Assembly: GCA_016801845.1 (NCBI GenBank)
Contig: CM028906.1
Coordinates: 10,529,501-10,593,500, forward strand
Length of the DNA: 64,000 bases
Direction: 5' to 3'
Source: Polydactylus sextarius
Lineage: Eukaryota > Chordata > Actinopteri > Polynemidae
Positions 1 through 12,800 of this stretch are shown one piece after another. The number at the start of each line of letters is the position of its first letter. Positions within the stretch are counted from its first letter, which is position 1. The notes below the pieces were generated by a model, which saw nothing but the letters and a program-made list of their open reading frames with translations, was not told where the DNA came from and searched no databases. A program made the position numbers and the translations under genes.

Positions 1-790
1 ATACAGGCTTTAAAAAAATCTTTTTCAGACTGCCATCTGGTGGTGATTAACTGCTTAAAGCAGCAGTTCACATCTGCCCCACCCTAATCATGGTTGTTTT
101 CCTGTGTAATGGCTCAGGACACTTTAAATTCAAATTAAAGTCTTCCTTTTACAATGAGAAAATATTTTGATTGCATTGACTGTTCAGGGGGAGGCTCTCA
201 AGAAATCTGGTAAAAATAAAAAGGAACTGTCTTCTGGGAAGGAGGAGAAGAATGCATATTATTTGTTGTACACACAGGAATTTGACCTTTGACATACAGT
301 AGGAGGGTTAGGTGCTTTGCTCAAAGGCACGTCAGCTGTGGCTATTGAGGGCGTGCTGTTTTTCACTCCCTTTTATTCTTTTTTTCCTGCCCATCCCAGA
401 GTGCATGACCTGTCGGTCCTTTTTCATTCCCTCATCCACAGCTGCCTCCTCTCACAGCTTATTCCATGGTTGTTGTTTTTTTTCAGATGCTGTGGATCAA
501 CCTAGAGTGTTAAACAAGTCTTATTTTTGTTGTGGCTGTATACACTGAAGAAACAACGGCCAAGTCCATCTGACCAAACTTCTCTTTTACTCACCCCAGA
601 AGACGCAAAACAGACAAACCCAAAATTTCTCAGCCAGACTCTCATTCCTACTGAGAGGGGTCAGTAAGAAAAAAAAAAAAACGAATCTACAACATAACTC
701 AGATAATGATAAACACAAATAGAGTATTCGGCAGATAAAGGAGGGAGCAGAATGTAGAGATATGTCCTGTGTTAGACAAACCTTCTTCTC

Positions 791-814
791 TTTTTTTTTT
801 TTTTTTTTTTTTTT
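791..814. repeat. Poly(T) run, 24 bases
   Basis: An uninterrupted run of 24 T, a simple repeat with no associated element recognised. Confidence 0.9.
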
Positions 815-1479
815 GGTTTGTTAAAGCTCTAAAAGTGAAGTTTCTAGTCATATTTCCACTTTCAGCTAGAAGTCTTTACCAGCAGGGATTAAAGGATTAA
901 AGTATTATCTAATATAATCAGTGTGGCATTCCACAGCATTTTGGCAAAACATCCCTCTATAAAAGGAGCTGCCTCACTTGTTCATGTCCACGCTGCTGGA
1001 ATCTCATCATCCATTCACTCTGAATATTTATCAACTTCATGAAAAAGTTGACTGCCTGTGCTTTTACCTCTTCATTAGCTGAACAGTTGATATAATAATA
1101 AACTCTGAACTGCTCCTTCTGCAGCACAGTTGATGAGAAAAAGATGAGGCAGCAGTTTTAAAGCTCATCTGATCAATATTTTTATATTTAATCTGAATTA
1201 AATCACAATGTGTGAAATAAAAAGTGCTCTTTCTGTATCTGTCCATTTCCAAAGAACACAGTGTCAGCTACATGCAGGCGAACATATAGTAGTATGAACA
1301 TATAGTACATATAGTAGTAGTAGTAATAGTAGTATAGAGTATAGAGTAGTATAGCTACCGAGCAAACTGGTGTTTTTCACAGGAGTTGGTTTAGATCAAA
1401 ACAGAGATAAGAAGGAGAGTGAGACACCAGACATTGATACATATGTTAAGTTCACAAGGAGTACAGGTCATTTTTAAGG

Positions 1480-1690
1480 CTCTGCTATGACGACAGCCAT
1501 CACCAGAGGCCTTATGTTTTCAGGTTTTCCGTCCATTTATCTGTTACATTCTTGTAAGCACCATATCTTAAGAAAGCCTTGAGGAAATCCTCTCAAATTT
1601 GTCATAAATGTTCACATCGACTCAAACTTGAACTATTTAGATGTTGGCGGTCAAAAGTCAAAAGTCACTTGGATACCTTGACGTGAATAA
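1480..1690 (+). repeat. Teleost dispersed repeat (copy 1)
   Basis: The order CCTTGAGGAAATCCTCTCAA, TGTTCACATCGACTCAAACT and GGCGGTCAAAAGTCAAAAGT resembles a dispersed fish repeat whose better copies read CTTGAGGGAATTTCTTCAAATTTGG (recalled) and GGTCAAAGGTCAAGGTCACTG. A second copy in opposite orientation is at 55360-55545. Class unknown. Confidence 0.5.
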
Positions 1691-4600
1691 TACATTCATT
1701 ATATATCACTGAAAAACATGCTGACTAACAGTGAACTGTTTGGCAGATGCATAGAAACATGTAGTGCTAGTATTCTGTATTTGTAAAAGATTTTTTTAAT
1801 GTTATTTAATTGTCTTGTAGCAAGGAAAGGAATGTAAATAAGTGTGCAAATTAACACGCTACACATTTAAAGGGATCTTGATGCACTGTTTTCAGGCTGC
1901 GGTTCACTGTGAACATGCCAGGTAACTGAATATCAGTTGTTTCTTCAAATTAGCGGCTGTGTTTCAGAAGACATTTGTTTGTGTCCAGTTCAAAGATCAA
2001 GTCAGGGTATCTGCCCACCATGATTTACTCATGAGTATCAGTTCTGTGACTGTATGTCCTCAGCCTATCAGCCACGATCAGCTGGGAGTGACTTCACACT
2101 TGCCCCCCATAACTATCACAGGTAAACAGGTAAAGCTAATGGACGGAGAGACAGAGCAAACATTAAAAACTCTTTAACCTTTATTAACTCCTGTGGCAAT
2201 ATCTTAATTTCTTTAAGTATCAAGACTCCATTACTGCTTCTATTATATCACTTAAATGTCACTATTCACCTACTGGATTTCATGAGATATTTTATTCTGA
2301 TTGAGAGCCAGAGTAGAGTTCTGGTAGCACTACAGTCTTGTTTCCACCAGAGAAAGTGTTTGCTCTTGCAGAGCCAAGTATCTCTCGATAAAGCCCGCAT
2401 AGACGCTAGGTTTTCATAACAGGGTGAAGGAGGGACAAACAGGGCCAATGAGAAGAGAGGAGCAGGGGTCAAGTGAAATAAAAAACAGATGCATGCAGAC
2501 ACAAACCAAAAAACCATCTGGTGGAGATAAAGGTTCAGAGCACAATGTCAGCCCACACCCACACATTCTGCTCTGCTTTTAACTCCATGTCTTCTTGTAA
2601 ACATAGCAACAAAAACACAGAATAAATTATGTATTTAATAATATCTAAATGAAAGGAAAATAGGAATTAAAAGCTGAATTAATCTTGTTTAAACTGCTTC
2701 TAAATAAGACCTTTGGTGTTTCAGCCTTTTGTGTTGTGATGATGACCTTTCAATCAGAATTAACCTGTTATTAACAGTTAGCAAGCTGATTTTGCCAAAT
2801 GTTCCGCAATAATGTAGTTCAATGCACAGTGTTTGACTGAAAAAACAGAATTTACGGATGAAATACATCGTAATTTACTAAAATGGGTAAAATTATGGCT
2901 GAGGTGTTTATCAACACTTAACCATTTTCTACAGTTAAACTATGACTACTAGTTGTGTTCATATACATCTTGTGAGGCACTGAAAAATTGTAGCTAAGCT
3001 GCTGTAGCTATTGTAACAATCATATTTCATTTCATATAGATTTCTTCCTTCATTTGCCTAGTTTACTGTCTTGTGTTTGGTTTGATATAACAGGAGTGTA
3101 AACCCAAAATTATATGACATTTATGTAACTGTCCCCATTTTAAAATGGCTGATTTTACAGTGTAGAGGCTTCACATGCCTCCAAATATGGAAAGGGTTTC
3201 CCATAATCCTCCACTTAACAACCTCCTGGCTGACCTCAACACACAGACGGAGCGTTTACTGCCATTGGTGCTCTGAAAGTGACCCAATCCAGTGACCCAA
3301 TAATGAGATGTGATAAATGTTTCATTTTAGTGCGGGACAGTGGGAAGGAAGGTTGATGACTCTGTGAGACTCTTCCATTGCTTCACACATCCTGGAACTG
3401 GTCAAAGCTGCAGGACATGACCCAGCTGGCACACAATATAAATATAACCATACACCTCTACTGGCTGCTGCTCAATAGGTGGAAAAAGTGGACAGTCACA
3501 CATCTGGTCGCGAGCACACAAGCGCAATGGCCAAGACATTTACTCTTTAACAATAGATCTCAGTGTAAGGAGAAAATTAGTATAAAGAAATGTGCCTAGA
3601 GGATGATCATGTTGGACTTACCCAATTCTAGCCCATAAACTCTTGTCTCACTCTCTCACACCAACAGACACACACCTGCTACCACAATCTCTCTCACACA
3701 TACATCTATATATAGTCACGATTTGTCCACTGTATCATGTGTAGTGAGGTCATGAGATTGATTTTTTGACCAACATATCTGCACAAATGTGAAACAAATT
3801 GAATCTACACCATTCTCAAAATACTCTATAACAGGATGCTACAGTTTAAGAAAAGTATCAAACTTTAAATGGAGGACTCTGTATCTCTTTTGTTTCAACA
3901 CCTGACTGGTGTATGTGGAATTATTTATCCCCTAATACTGATAACAGCAGCAGCCCTCTTAGGGTTAGGGTTAGCATTGTAGGTGTAAACTACAACTTCA
4001 GGTTTATATAGCAAGGAATTATAAGGGATCATCACAGTTAGGTTGAATTTTATAGTTGCTGTCAGCCATGATGTTTTTACATGTATATTTTTGTTTATTT
4101 CAATTTCTTTCCAAAAACAAACTTGTTACATAAATGTTAGTGTCTCTTGCTCCGGGACATAGAACTAAATGGTTTTATTTGAGAAAGAAACGCTTGGACA
4201 CATTGCATATTTGTTTTGAATGGTGATACTTCATTTGATAAGCCTCTGTGGTTTGTTGGCACATATTTTTTAGCGTACAAGCGTTGGGGTGGTAGGTAAA
4301 GTTCCATGAACCAGAATGAGAACAGAGTTTTGGGCCAAACACAATGAATCAGAAACACCTCCAACAGTGCAAGAAAATAGGACCCCTTGTCCTGGTAAGA
4401 AGGGTGAGGTCAATGTCTTGGAAACTTCTCTGATCTGTTTTCTAAGCCTCGAATTAAATTAACCCAAAATCCTTTGGTGAGGTGACTGTGAGGTCACCTG
4501 AGAGTGCAGGAACGGTGGAGATTTGGTCTTTTTTCGCACAATATCTTACAGGAGCGTGTTCAAATCACTGGTGTGAGGAACCAGACACACTGAGAGAGAC

Positions 4601-5448
4601 AACAGCCGTCACAGTTGTTGCCCAACAAAACCTCTTCAGCTCTACAGAGAGCACTTTCGACTTAACCAGTCCAATGCAGTTTAAACAAACTCTGGTGCAA
4701 TATGTTTTACAATGCTTCCAACTATGAAGTGCTGAATTCCAGTGGTTGATCTGCTGTCAGCAAGAAATAAAACTTCAAACAAACAAACATCTACAGTGTG
4801 AAACTATAGACACTACACTGACAATTAAATATCTAAATTATGCACTATATAATGTATAGTGCACACTTTAAATGGAAAAAATGGATAGGCTGAACTAAAA
4901 AATGTATTCTATAAGTTGTTGTCAAGCTGACAAATATTGGACAGTTGCAACTGATTAATTTAATTTGCTGAGAGTTTTAATAAGCAATAAAGTCAGCGTT
5001 GTTGTCATAGTGTTTGTATTTTCGGGCCGACTACTGCCTGTTGGGGACACAAAAAGAATGATTCCTACCCTTTAATCACTGCCCTAACAATAAATATGAT
5101 TCATTTGTGAAATTGTAAAACTTGTTTTACCACCAGACTTGCAGTCAATACATACAGACTTTCTGACTAGCTTGTAAATACAGTAAATTGTAGGAAAATT
5201 TACAGCTTTTTTTCCTACGTTTTTCCCTTGTGACTCATTTGAAGACACCATCTTGGTATTTTAGTCATCAGTGAAAAAAAAGAATTGTTGCCGCCTTCTT
5301 CTTTTGTGTCCTTTATCCCGAAGCATGACTGCCAATATTTGTTGCTGCTGACTCTCCAGCTCTTAACAAAGGCAACATCATTGGCATATCAACAGTATTT
5401 GAATGATTCTGTATAATATGTTATGTTATTATCAGTTGTGTTTCTCAC

Positions 5449-5536
5449 CTGTTTGTAGTCTTTGTGCAGCTTGCTGTACTGGTACATGTTGTGAAGGACA
5501 GTTGATGCTGCTCTCGAAGCTTTTAGACTTGCGGAA
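5449..5536 (-). CDS. pkp3: pkp3 exon 12 (penultimate exon)
   Basis: This 88-base exon reads SSASLKASRAASTVLHN then MYQYSKLHKDYKQ and stops at a perfect GTGAGA donor. Human PKP3 has KSSRAASSLLANLWQYNKLHRDFR, followed by about ten C-terminal residues. Reading through the donor gives an unrelated 19-residue tail before a stop. A further short exon is therefore expected beyond this point. Confidence 0.93.
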
Positions 5537-8500
5537 CTAAACAAAGACACAGTGACAGACCGTGAGAAACGAGGAGGAAATGCCGGAGCAGAAGAAGAGC
5601 TGCAATTTAACTTTAACAACTCTTTAAATGACAAGCAATTTAGCAAAATGTTACATTTTTATTGTGGCCAGTTGGGGAGAGAGCAACATCCAAAATATGA
5701 AATGTCATATCAGGAAGTAGAGGTGACTAAGAGGTCACAGTTTTGATGTAACTTTGTAAGCTTTTTTTCTTCTCATTTCTTCTGAAGCAACAGCTCTGTT
5801 TACTCACTTTATCTAACTGTAACATTTATACTCTTTCAATCAGACCTACCTGTTATCATGGTACGACTTAATGTTCACAAGTTTGGGCAGGCCGTTAAAG
5901 TATGAAATGTCACGCGCTGCCAGGGAACTGGAGGTGACCAGGTTATTGAGTGCTCCACAGATGTTGGCCACCACTTCGCTGCACGGTGTTTTCTGATGCC
6001 CGTCACTCGGCAGTTTGGCCACCAAGACATTCACCATATTCTTAGCTGTGAGGACAAAGAGCAAAGGTGGTTGTCTAACAGGACTGCTTTCAGAAAAATG
6101 ATCTGACTTAAACTGTAGATACGTACATACAACTCATCTCAGTTTCTCGAAAAACCCCTCTCACAAAAACACACACACACAGACACATTTCTGGCTTTAA
6201 ACTCTGCCCTGTGAAAGGATCATTGTCACTTCTGTGTTTTTCCATTTCAAGTTTAAGCTGCTCCCCTTTGTCCACTGCTAGAGCAGCGTGAAAAGAGGAC
6301 CTACACTTCAACTTCTCAGACGACATTTGGGACTTGGCCTTTAGTAACATACATTCCTCTTCTATATATGTTTATGTCATGCACTTATAGTATATTGTGC
6401 TCATATTTCCAGAATAATCCCTGCAACAGATGTAAACATGCTCCAGGCTCACTCCCATATCCATCCTGGTCGGTCATGTTATTAATCAGCTACATTCTGC
6501 AAATCAGTTTTCAAGACTTTCTCTGAATCAGGACAATGTCCTGTTTTCCTGTGTACATTAGTCAAATGAAAAGATACTGTGTCCACTGTTTTAGGGACAT
6601 ATTATGTTTTGAATTCAAAAAGTTGCTTCTATCTATCAACACACTTGTGCAGGTTTTGGTTGCATTGTGTTTGCCATTTGTCAGCAGGATGCTTGGGTTT
6701 GGAATCACATGAAAAACATAACTTGTACCTTGTTTATTTGCGTTGATCCACACTGAGTAAAACAATGGGTCAGTAGAGTCCATTACAAGTACAACCCAAG
6801 AATAACTTCTTCAAAGTCAAATGGAAATTTGAGTTCTATAAACTACATTGACACTGGTGCATATTCTTTCATTTTTCAAGAGCAGTTAAAAAGATCTAGC
6901 GTTTTACCAATGTGATCCTTATTGGTGGCGTGTCTGGTTATGTTTCTGAGCAGACCAGTCAAAGGCCTCAGCTCTATGTCATTATCAGTGTCCAACAGAT
7001 CCAACAGGAGCGGCACCATCCTCTCCTGCTCCACCACCACACCGCTCAACACTGCTGACCACTGGCAGAGAGTAACACAGATCACATCAGTCCATCTACA
7101 GCCTAAATACATATGTATAGTTAATATTTAATATAGTTAATATAATTCAGTGAACGTACCCTGGCCTCTCCTGAAGTGATATTCTGCAAGGCTCCTATTG
7201 CAGCTTCGCGACTGGAGGAGCTGATGTCCCTGTTCTGGAGAACATGCTTGTACAGCCCCACCACGTTCGGGTGCCACAACCACTCAGCACCTTTAGGTTG
7301 TCGGGACACTTCAGACAGTATGGACAGGTTCTGGTTATGCTGAAGAGAAAATGACAGAAATGCATGTTTTTCTCTTGTTTTATCGTTATCTTATAGATAC
7401 TATGCATCTGTGTCTACAGAAGTTTTGTCCCATATTTGACACTTTGACACAACAACAGCTAATGAGAAAGCTCGGATCAACATCATAATTAAACTTTATT
7501 ATGCAACACTATTGGCAGACAAGCAAGGCTGAATATCAGCAAATAAACAGATCAATGCATTGTTTCATCCATTCCTGACACACTCATCTCATGTTTTTAG
7601 TTACAGATACTTAGGAAAGTAGAAAGAATCCACCCATCCATCCATCCATTAAGCCATCCAGAGTACCACTGTGAGTATAGTTTTATGCTTCAGAATGTGG
7701 GGGAATGCTAAGGTTGACAGCCCTGCAGTGTCTGGTTACCACTGCAAAGCTATGACAATGAAAGTTGCTGAACAGGGGTCGATGAGGTCACCGGTTTCCA
7801 AGATATCATATCATGGACCAAAGGTTGCTAAATGTAGAGATCTGTTCTTTCCAAACAAGACTTCACCACTCTCCCAGCTGAAACAGGGTAAAAAATCTCC
7901 CTGTTCACTGTTGATATCACCCAGCTAATGATTTCCTCCATCCTAAACAAGGCTGTATAACACATAGATAGAAAGGCTCTTTCTCCTCATTCTAAGCATG
8001 ACGATCAGAACATACGTGTCAGTGGGGCCTGATGTTTACTCTCCATTAGCCTTTATTGGGCCTCCACTGCTTTGCTATTGAAATGTGAGTAATGTGACCC
8101 GTGTCTCCTGTGTGTTGTATTGAAAACTCCCCGTGGACCTGAAGCCACTTCTAGAGTTTCTATCTACGACACCACTTATTATCTGGCTCCTGCTCAGATA
8201 CTTGAGAGAACCCCAACCTGCTCTAATTCAACAGCCTGAAGCTTCACATTTCCAGACTCGATTAATGAAATTGTTTTAAAAGCACTTTCACAGAAATGAC
8301 TTGATGTGATGATGACATACATAAATCTCTTACAATGATTGAACAGTTGACAAACAGCACTTAAGGTGCAGAGACTATAGACAAGTGGTTGTCAGTGGAT
8401 TTGGTTGCCTGGGGAGAACTGTACTGGCTAATAGCTTTCCAAAAGTGGTCATATGGCTGAAGCAATCCCTGAAATGTGTAGCAATTAGAAACCCTGTCTA

Positions 8501-9807
8501 TCAAATACACTTTCAGTTGTTTTTATCCAGAATCAAAAAGGAAAGGAGCCAATTCAATTGAAAAATAGAAACATCTGAACAATTAAAGTGCAAAAGGCTG
8601 ATATTTAAGAGACAACTGCATTCAATTTTTTTTTATATTTTGTGTCCACTTTTTTTTATACCTGGGTGCCGATAATAGCAGTCTTGTATAAATCTGCACA
8701 TCCTTTTCAGAACCAAAGATGTGTCAAAACACAACATTTATATATGGTCACTATTTAAAGTGGCTGAATGGTTAAGCAAACTGTTAACTCATGCTTCTCT
8801 CTATGGACACATGAGCAGACACAGAGCAACATGGGCATTAGCCTGGAGTTATGTCTTTAACTGTCAAATATAATTCCAGCTGATAATAAACACTCCTCAC
8901 ACTGTGAATAATAGCTCGACCTCCTCTTAATATAAAAAAAACAATGGTTAGTGCAAGTTTAAAAGAATATCCTACTGTGCTAGAGATACAGTATTAGGGA
9001 AGATTTTTCTTTATACCTCTGTGTGTTTTTTGCCGTACAGAGTGAAGCAACCGATGCTGTCGATCTCCTTAGAGGCAGAAGCTCTGGTCTGACCCTCCAG
9101 ACGGATTCGCACTGAGGGAGGAAGCTCTGTGTACAGCTGATAGGACAGATTCCTCATCACACACAGAGAGTTCTCCAAACCCTTAACACGAACAAAGATA
9201 AGAAAGAGTGGAGTCTGATCACATGAAACTTGATCTGATGTCCTTTGTATGAAACTTCTTCCTTTACCAAACTCAGGTCAAACAGTGTGATTACATTTGA
9301 ATACTGACAGAAACATGTAAGTGAGTGACACGTGATCTCTTTCTACTTGGATTATGTCACCGTTGCATTACAGGTGAGAAATGGTAACTGTTTGAATCGT
9401 AAATATTGCAATATTTTACTAGTTCAGATGAAACTTAAGAAGTAAACTGACCTACACCACTCACAGAACTACACTGTTAACATAGAATCATATTTAAATG
9501 CAGGCATATGCCTTTCTATGCCCAGTCAGTTTAATTTATCACAAGTAGAATCAAGTCAAAGACACGTTTCAAGGATAATTAGAGCAAACAGAGTGAACCA
9601 GAGACATGAGTGAACCCTTAATATGACCTGAGAGGTGATGGGCTACCTGCAGGTAAGAAATGAAAAAGAAATTAACAAATACTATGATTTTTTTATTTTG
9701 AAATAAATGTGTACAAAAGGTAAACTATACTATACAGGTGAAACAACGATTCAACTTCTCATCTAATTAAGTGACATGCTCTTTCCTTACATATAGACAG
9801 ACAGACA

Positions 9808-9856
<49 letters not shown>

Positions 9857-12800
9857 ATGTCTTTAGAGGAGTCAGGCTTCACAGTCACATCTCTCTACTG
9901 AGTGCGGTGTGCATGTATTTTTTGTTAGATCACACAGATTTCTATTATTACAAAAAGAAGTGTGCTGAACATTGTGTTGGCAGCTTCCGTTTGGTCAGAA
10001 GAACTGAACCACCCACTCTCTATCTGGTTCCTGTTAAAAGGGAGTTTTTGCTCTGGATTGTTGCTGATTGCTTGCTCAATGTGGGAACTTTTGGGTTTTT
10101 CTATTCCATAATTTTTAAATACCTTGAGATAAATGGTTTTAATGCTTTGTTGCTATAATAATATAACTGAATTGAACTGACTTACTTTCATTTTTACAAA
10201 GATGGCCAGCAGCAGATCTTATGACCTTGCAGCAACTTGTGATTTAGCAGCTGTTTCAGTGTGTCAGCTACTAATCAACTTTTAGTTTTATTGTATCAGA
10301 CTCAGACAGGGAACGAGTTCCATAGAGTCTTTCATTTTGTTTTTACTTGTCCTTTTACCTCCAGTCCTGCTGGTTACTGTTCATAACTGCTGACATTTCA
10401 AAGCCATAATGACTATAATGATTCTAAAATCAGACAATGGTATTTATACTGTATAATAGTGTATCAGAGTGTGATGATACAGATCAGTTACCTTGTCATT
10501 GACGCTGTCCTCTTGTTGAATGTAGGACACCAGAGAGTCCACCAGGCCTCGCATGTCTCTCATCCGCTGCCTCGTCCTCTCATTTACTGAGCTCAGGTTC
10601 CTGTCCACACACACAAACACACACATGGAGACATTTAAGTCCAGACAAATGCAGTAAAGCTGTCTTAGAGAAATAAATCTCAGATCTTTGACTTTATGAA
10701 GCCTCTTTCACTAAGAATGTAATACCTTCAGCTTCTCATCAGAAAGTCTTCAGAGACTTAAACAGGCTTTTTGAGGTGTAACATGAAGGTAGCTCAGCTC
10801 CATAACATGAACATAAAGACCAACTTCTAACTTTAGATAAAACAGCAACAGTTAGGTTTTATATTACAGTTTTTTTTTCAGAAAGTAACTGGTTCAATAA
10901 ATCATGGTGGTGTTTTTGTTTTTGGAGAAAGAACCAAGCTCTACCCTTGTTCTTACCTCTGGCTGGCATCTCCATAGCAATAGCACAGAAGATTCATGGC
11001 TACTGCTCTGTTATTAAAAATACCTTAGACTATCCTCAACTTATCCAGAACAACAGAGAGTAAGGATGTTTCTAAAAGCAAAGAGGAACATTTGCTCCAA
11101 TTCTACAGCTCTGTCCTGTTTCTCAGACCTTTATAAAGACAAAATCACCTGGTACCAAACACCAATAAAAACCAAGATCAGTTCAGTAAATCAGACTTCA
11201 CAGATATTTGAAATAATGTAGGTGATTCTCTGACATGTAGCACTATCATCAGATTCTGCTCTTTGTATATAGTAATAATTAGCAAATGTCTTTCAGTAGT
11301 TTTCCATGACATCTAACCATTAACATGCCAAAACCAGTATTATGTACAGGTCACGAGTCGTAGGTCATAGGTCATGGGTCGGGGGTCAAGCAGGGTCTTC
11401 TCTGGAGTCACCTGAGGCACCCGGTGGTGTTGTAGAAGATGTCTCTCTCAGATGGACTTAGTGGGATGCTGTTGCACAGAGGAATTAGGATTTTCTCTGT
11501 CAGCTCTGGCAAAGCTTCTCTAGTGAGTTTCTCCTTCAAGTTGTCTCTGGAGGACAGATTCCACAGGACTCCTGCAGCCACAACAAGGTTGTTATTCTGT
11601 TGTATATGTATAGGATATGACTTCATTACAGATTAGTTAATATACGATATAAGACCATCGCTACCTGTGATCGTCTTCCGAAGCTCCTCATCAGGTTCAC
11701 TCAGGATGCTGACGAGCTGCGTCACTCCTCCGGCATCTATAAGTGCCACTTTGTTGTCAGCGTTCTCGAAGATGAGGTTCCGCGTGGCACCGGTGGCATA
11801 ACGTTGCACCTCTAGGTTGTCACTGGAGAAAAGCTGAACCAGAGCAGGAATACCATGCAGCACACGGACCTGAAAGAGACAAAAGTGGGAACAACACGCA
11901 CAATTTATTGTAAATATAAATCAGCTGATTCTATAAGCTCTTTTGATACGATTATGTCTGACATTGAAGTAAAAAGCAAATCCCTCTCAAACTTTCTTCT
12001 TGTCTATTTTTTTTTCTTCAACTCTGGTGGCTGTCATACTGTTAATACACCATTTATACATGGAATTGTAAGAATTTTGTCCTGTTTCACACAGTCTGAC
12101 TTAAAAAATAGGACTTAAAAGTTTTTTAACTGTTAGTCGTTGAGCAATAACAAACGCCATCAACTGGCCCCTAGACCCCAATGTTAAGTGGCCTCTCCTT
12201 ATGAGCAAATATAGTAAAGTGTTTACTTTAAAACTGCTAGATATCTCTCATTTTCACTTTATTTACATAAATGACACAGGCAGGTTTTCAGTAAAGTCTC
12301 AGTGTTACGAAATTTCAGCAATATGAGTGGTGCTTTCTCTGTATCATTAATGTTTCTGCCTAACAATAACACAGTGAGAAATTACACCAATATTTCTAGT
12401 CTTTCTATTTCTAGTTTGGGATGCTCTTCCTCCACTGGATAAAATGAAATGAACATAGAGTCAACTTTCTGTTGATGTGGGGGTTTCAGCAGAACAATGT
12501 TCACCCCTCCCACAGCCATTAACAGGAACATTCTGCTGATACAAAAAAAAAAAAAAAAACGCTGTCAAACCTTCAAAGCATCTCCTTACAGATGCTTGCC
12601 CTTTGCATTACCTTTGTTCTTCATCTTCTTCTTATAATTACATATTGTATATTGTTTATGGTTTTCTTTTTTCTGTCTCCAAGGAAACAAACATTCCACC
12701 CTTTTGCAGCTCATACTGCTCAGCTTCATACAACACTATTTATGGTTTGGTTGGTATTAATGCTGTGGTTATTGTCATGGTTATTCCTTTTGGAATCTGG

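Larger units (their letters stand above)
1..5448. other. Region 3' of pkp3 exon 12 (last intron and/or 3' flank)
   Basis: I found no convincing coding exon here on either strand. It should hold the last pkp3 exon and 3' UTR unless these lie outside the window. Visible content is a T24 run at 791-814, a TAG-rich stretch near 1285-1345 and a dispersed repeat copy at 1480-1690. The rest is AT-rich sequence without recognisable features. Confidence 0.6.

Noticed and set aside
121..180. KEDF-like codons on the minus strand near position 140 as the last pkp3 exon
   Set aside because: An in-frame stop precedes the Lys codon, the GF/GY residues expected before it are absent, and the following residues do not resemble a plakophilin end.
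3960..3974. GGGTTAGGGTTAG and the CCCTAACCCTAACC at about 30522 as interstitial telomere repeats
   Set aside because: Only about two units each, within chance expectation for 64 kb and not enough for an interstitial telomere call.
5230..5375. Minus-strand open frame just below exon 12 as the last pkp3 exon
   Set aside because: It is open for about 45 codons after a possible AG, but the translation shows no similarity to the PKP3 C-terminus and there is no good pyrimidine tract.
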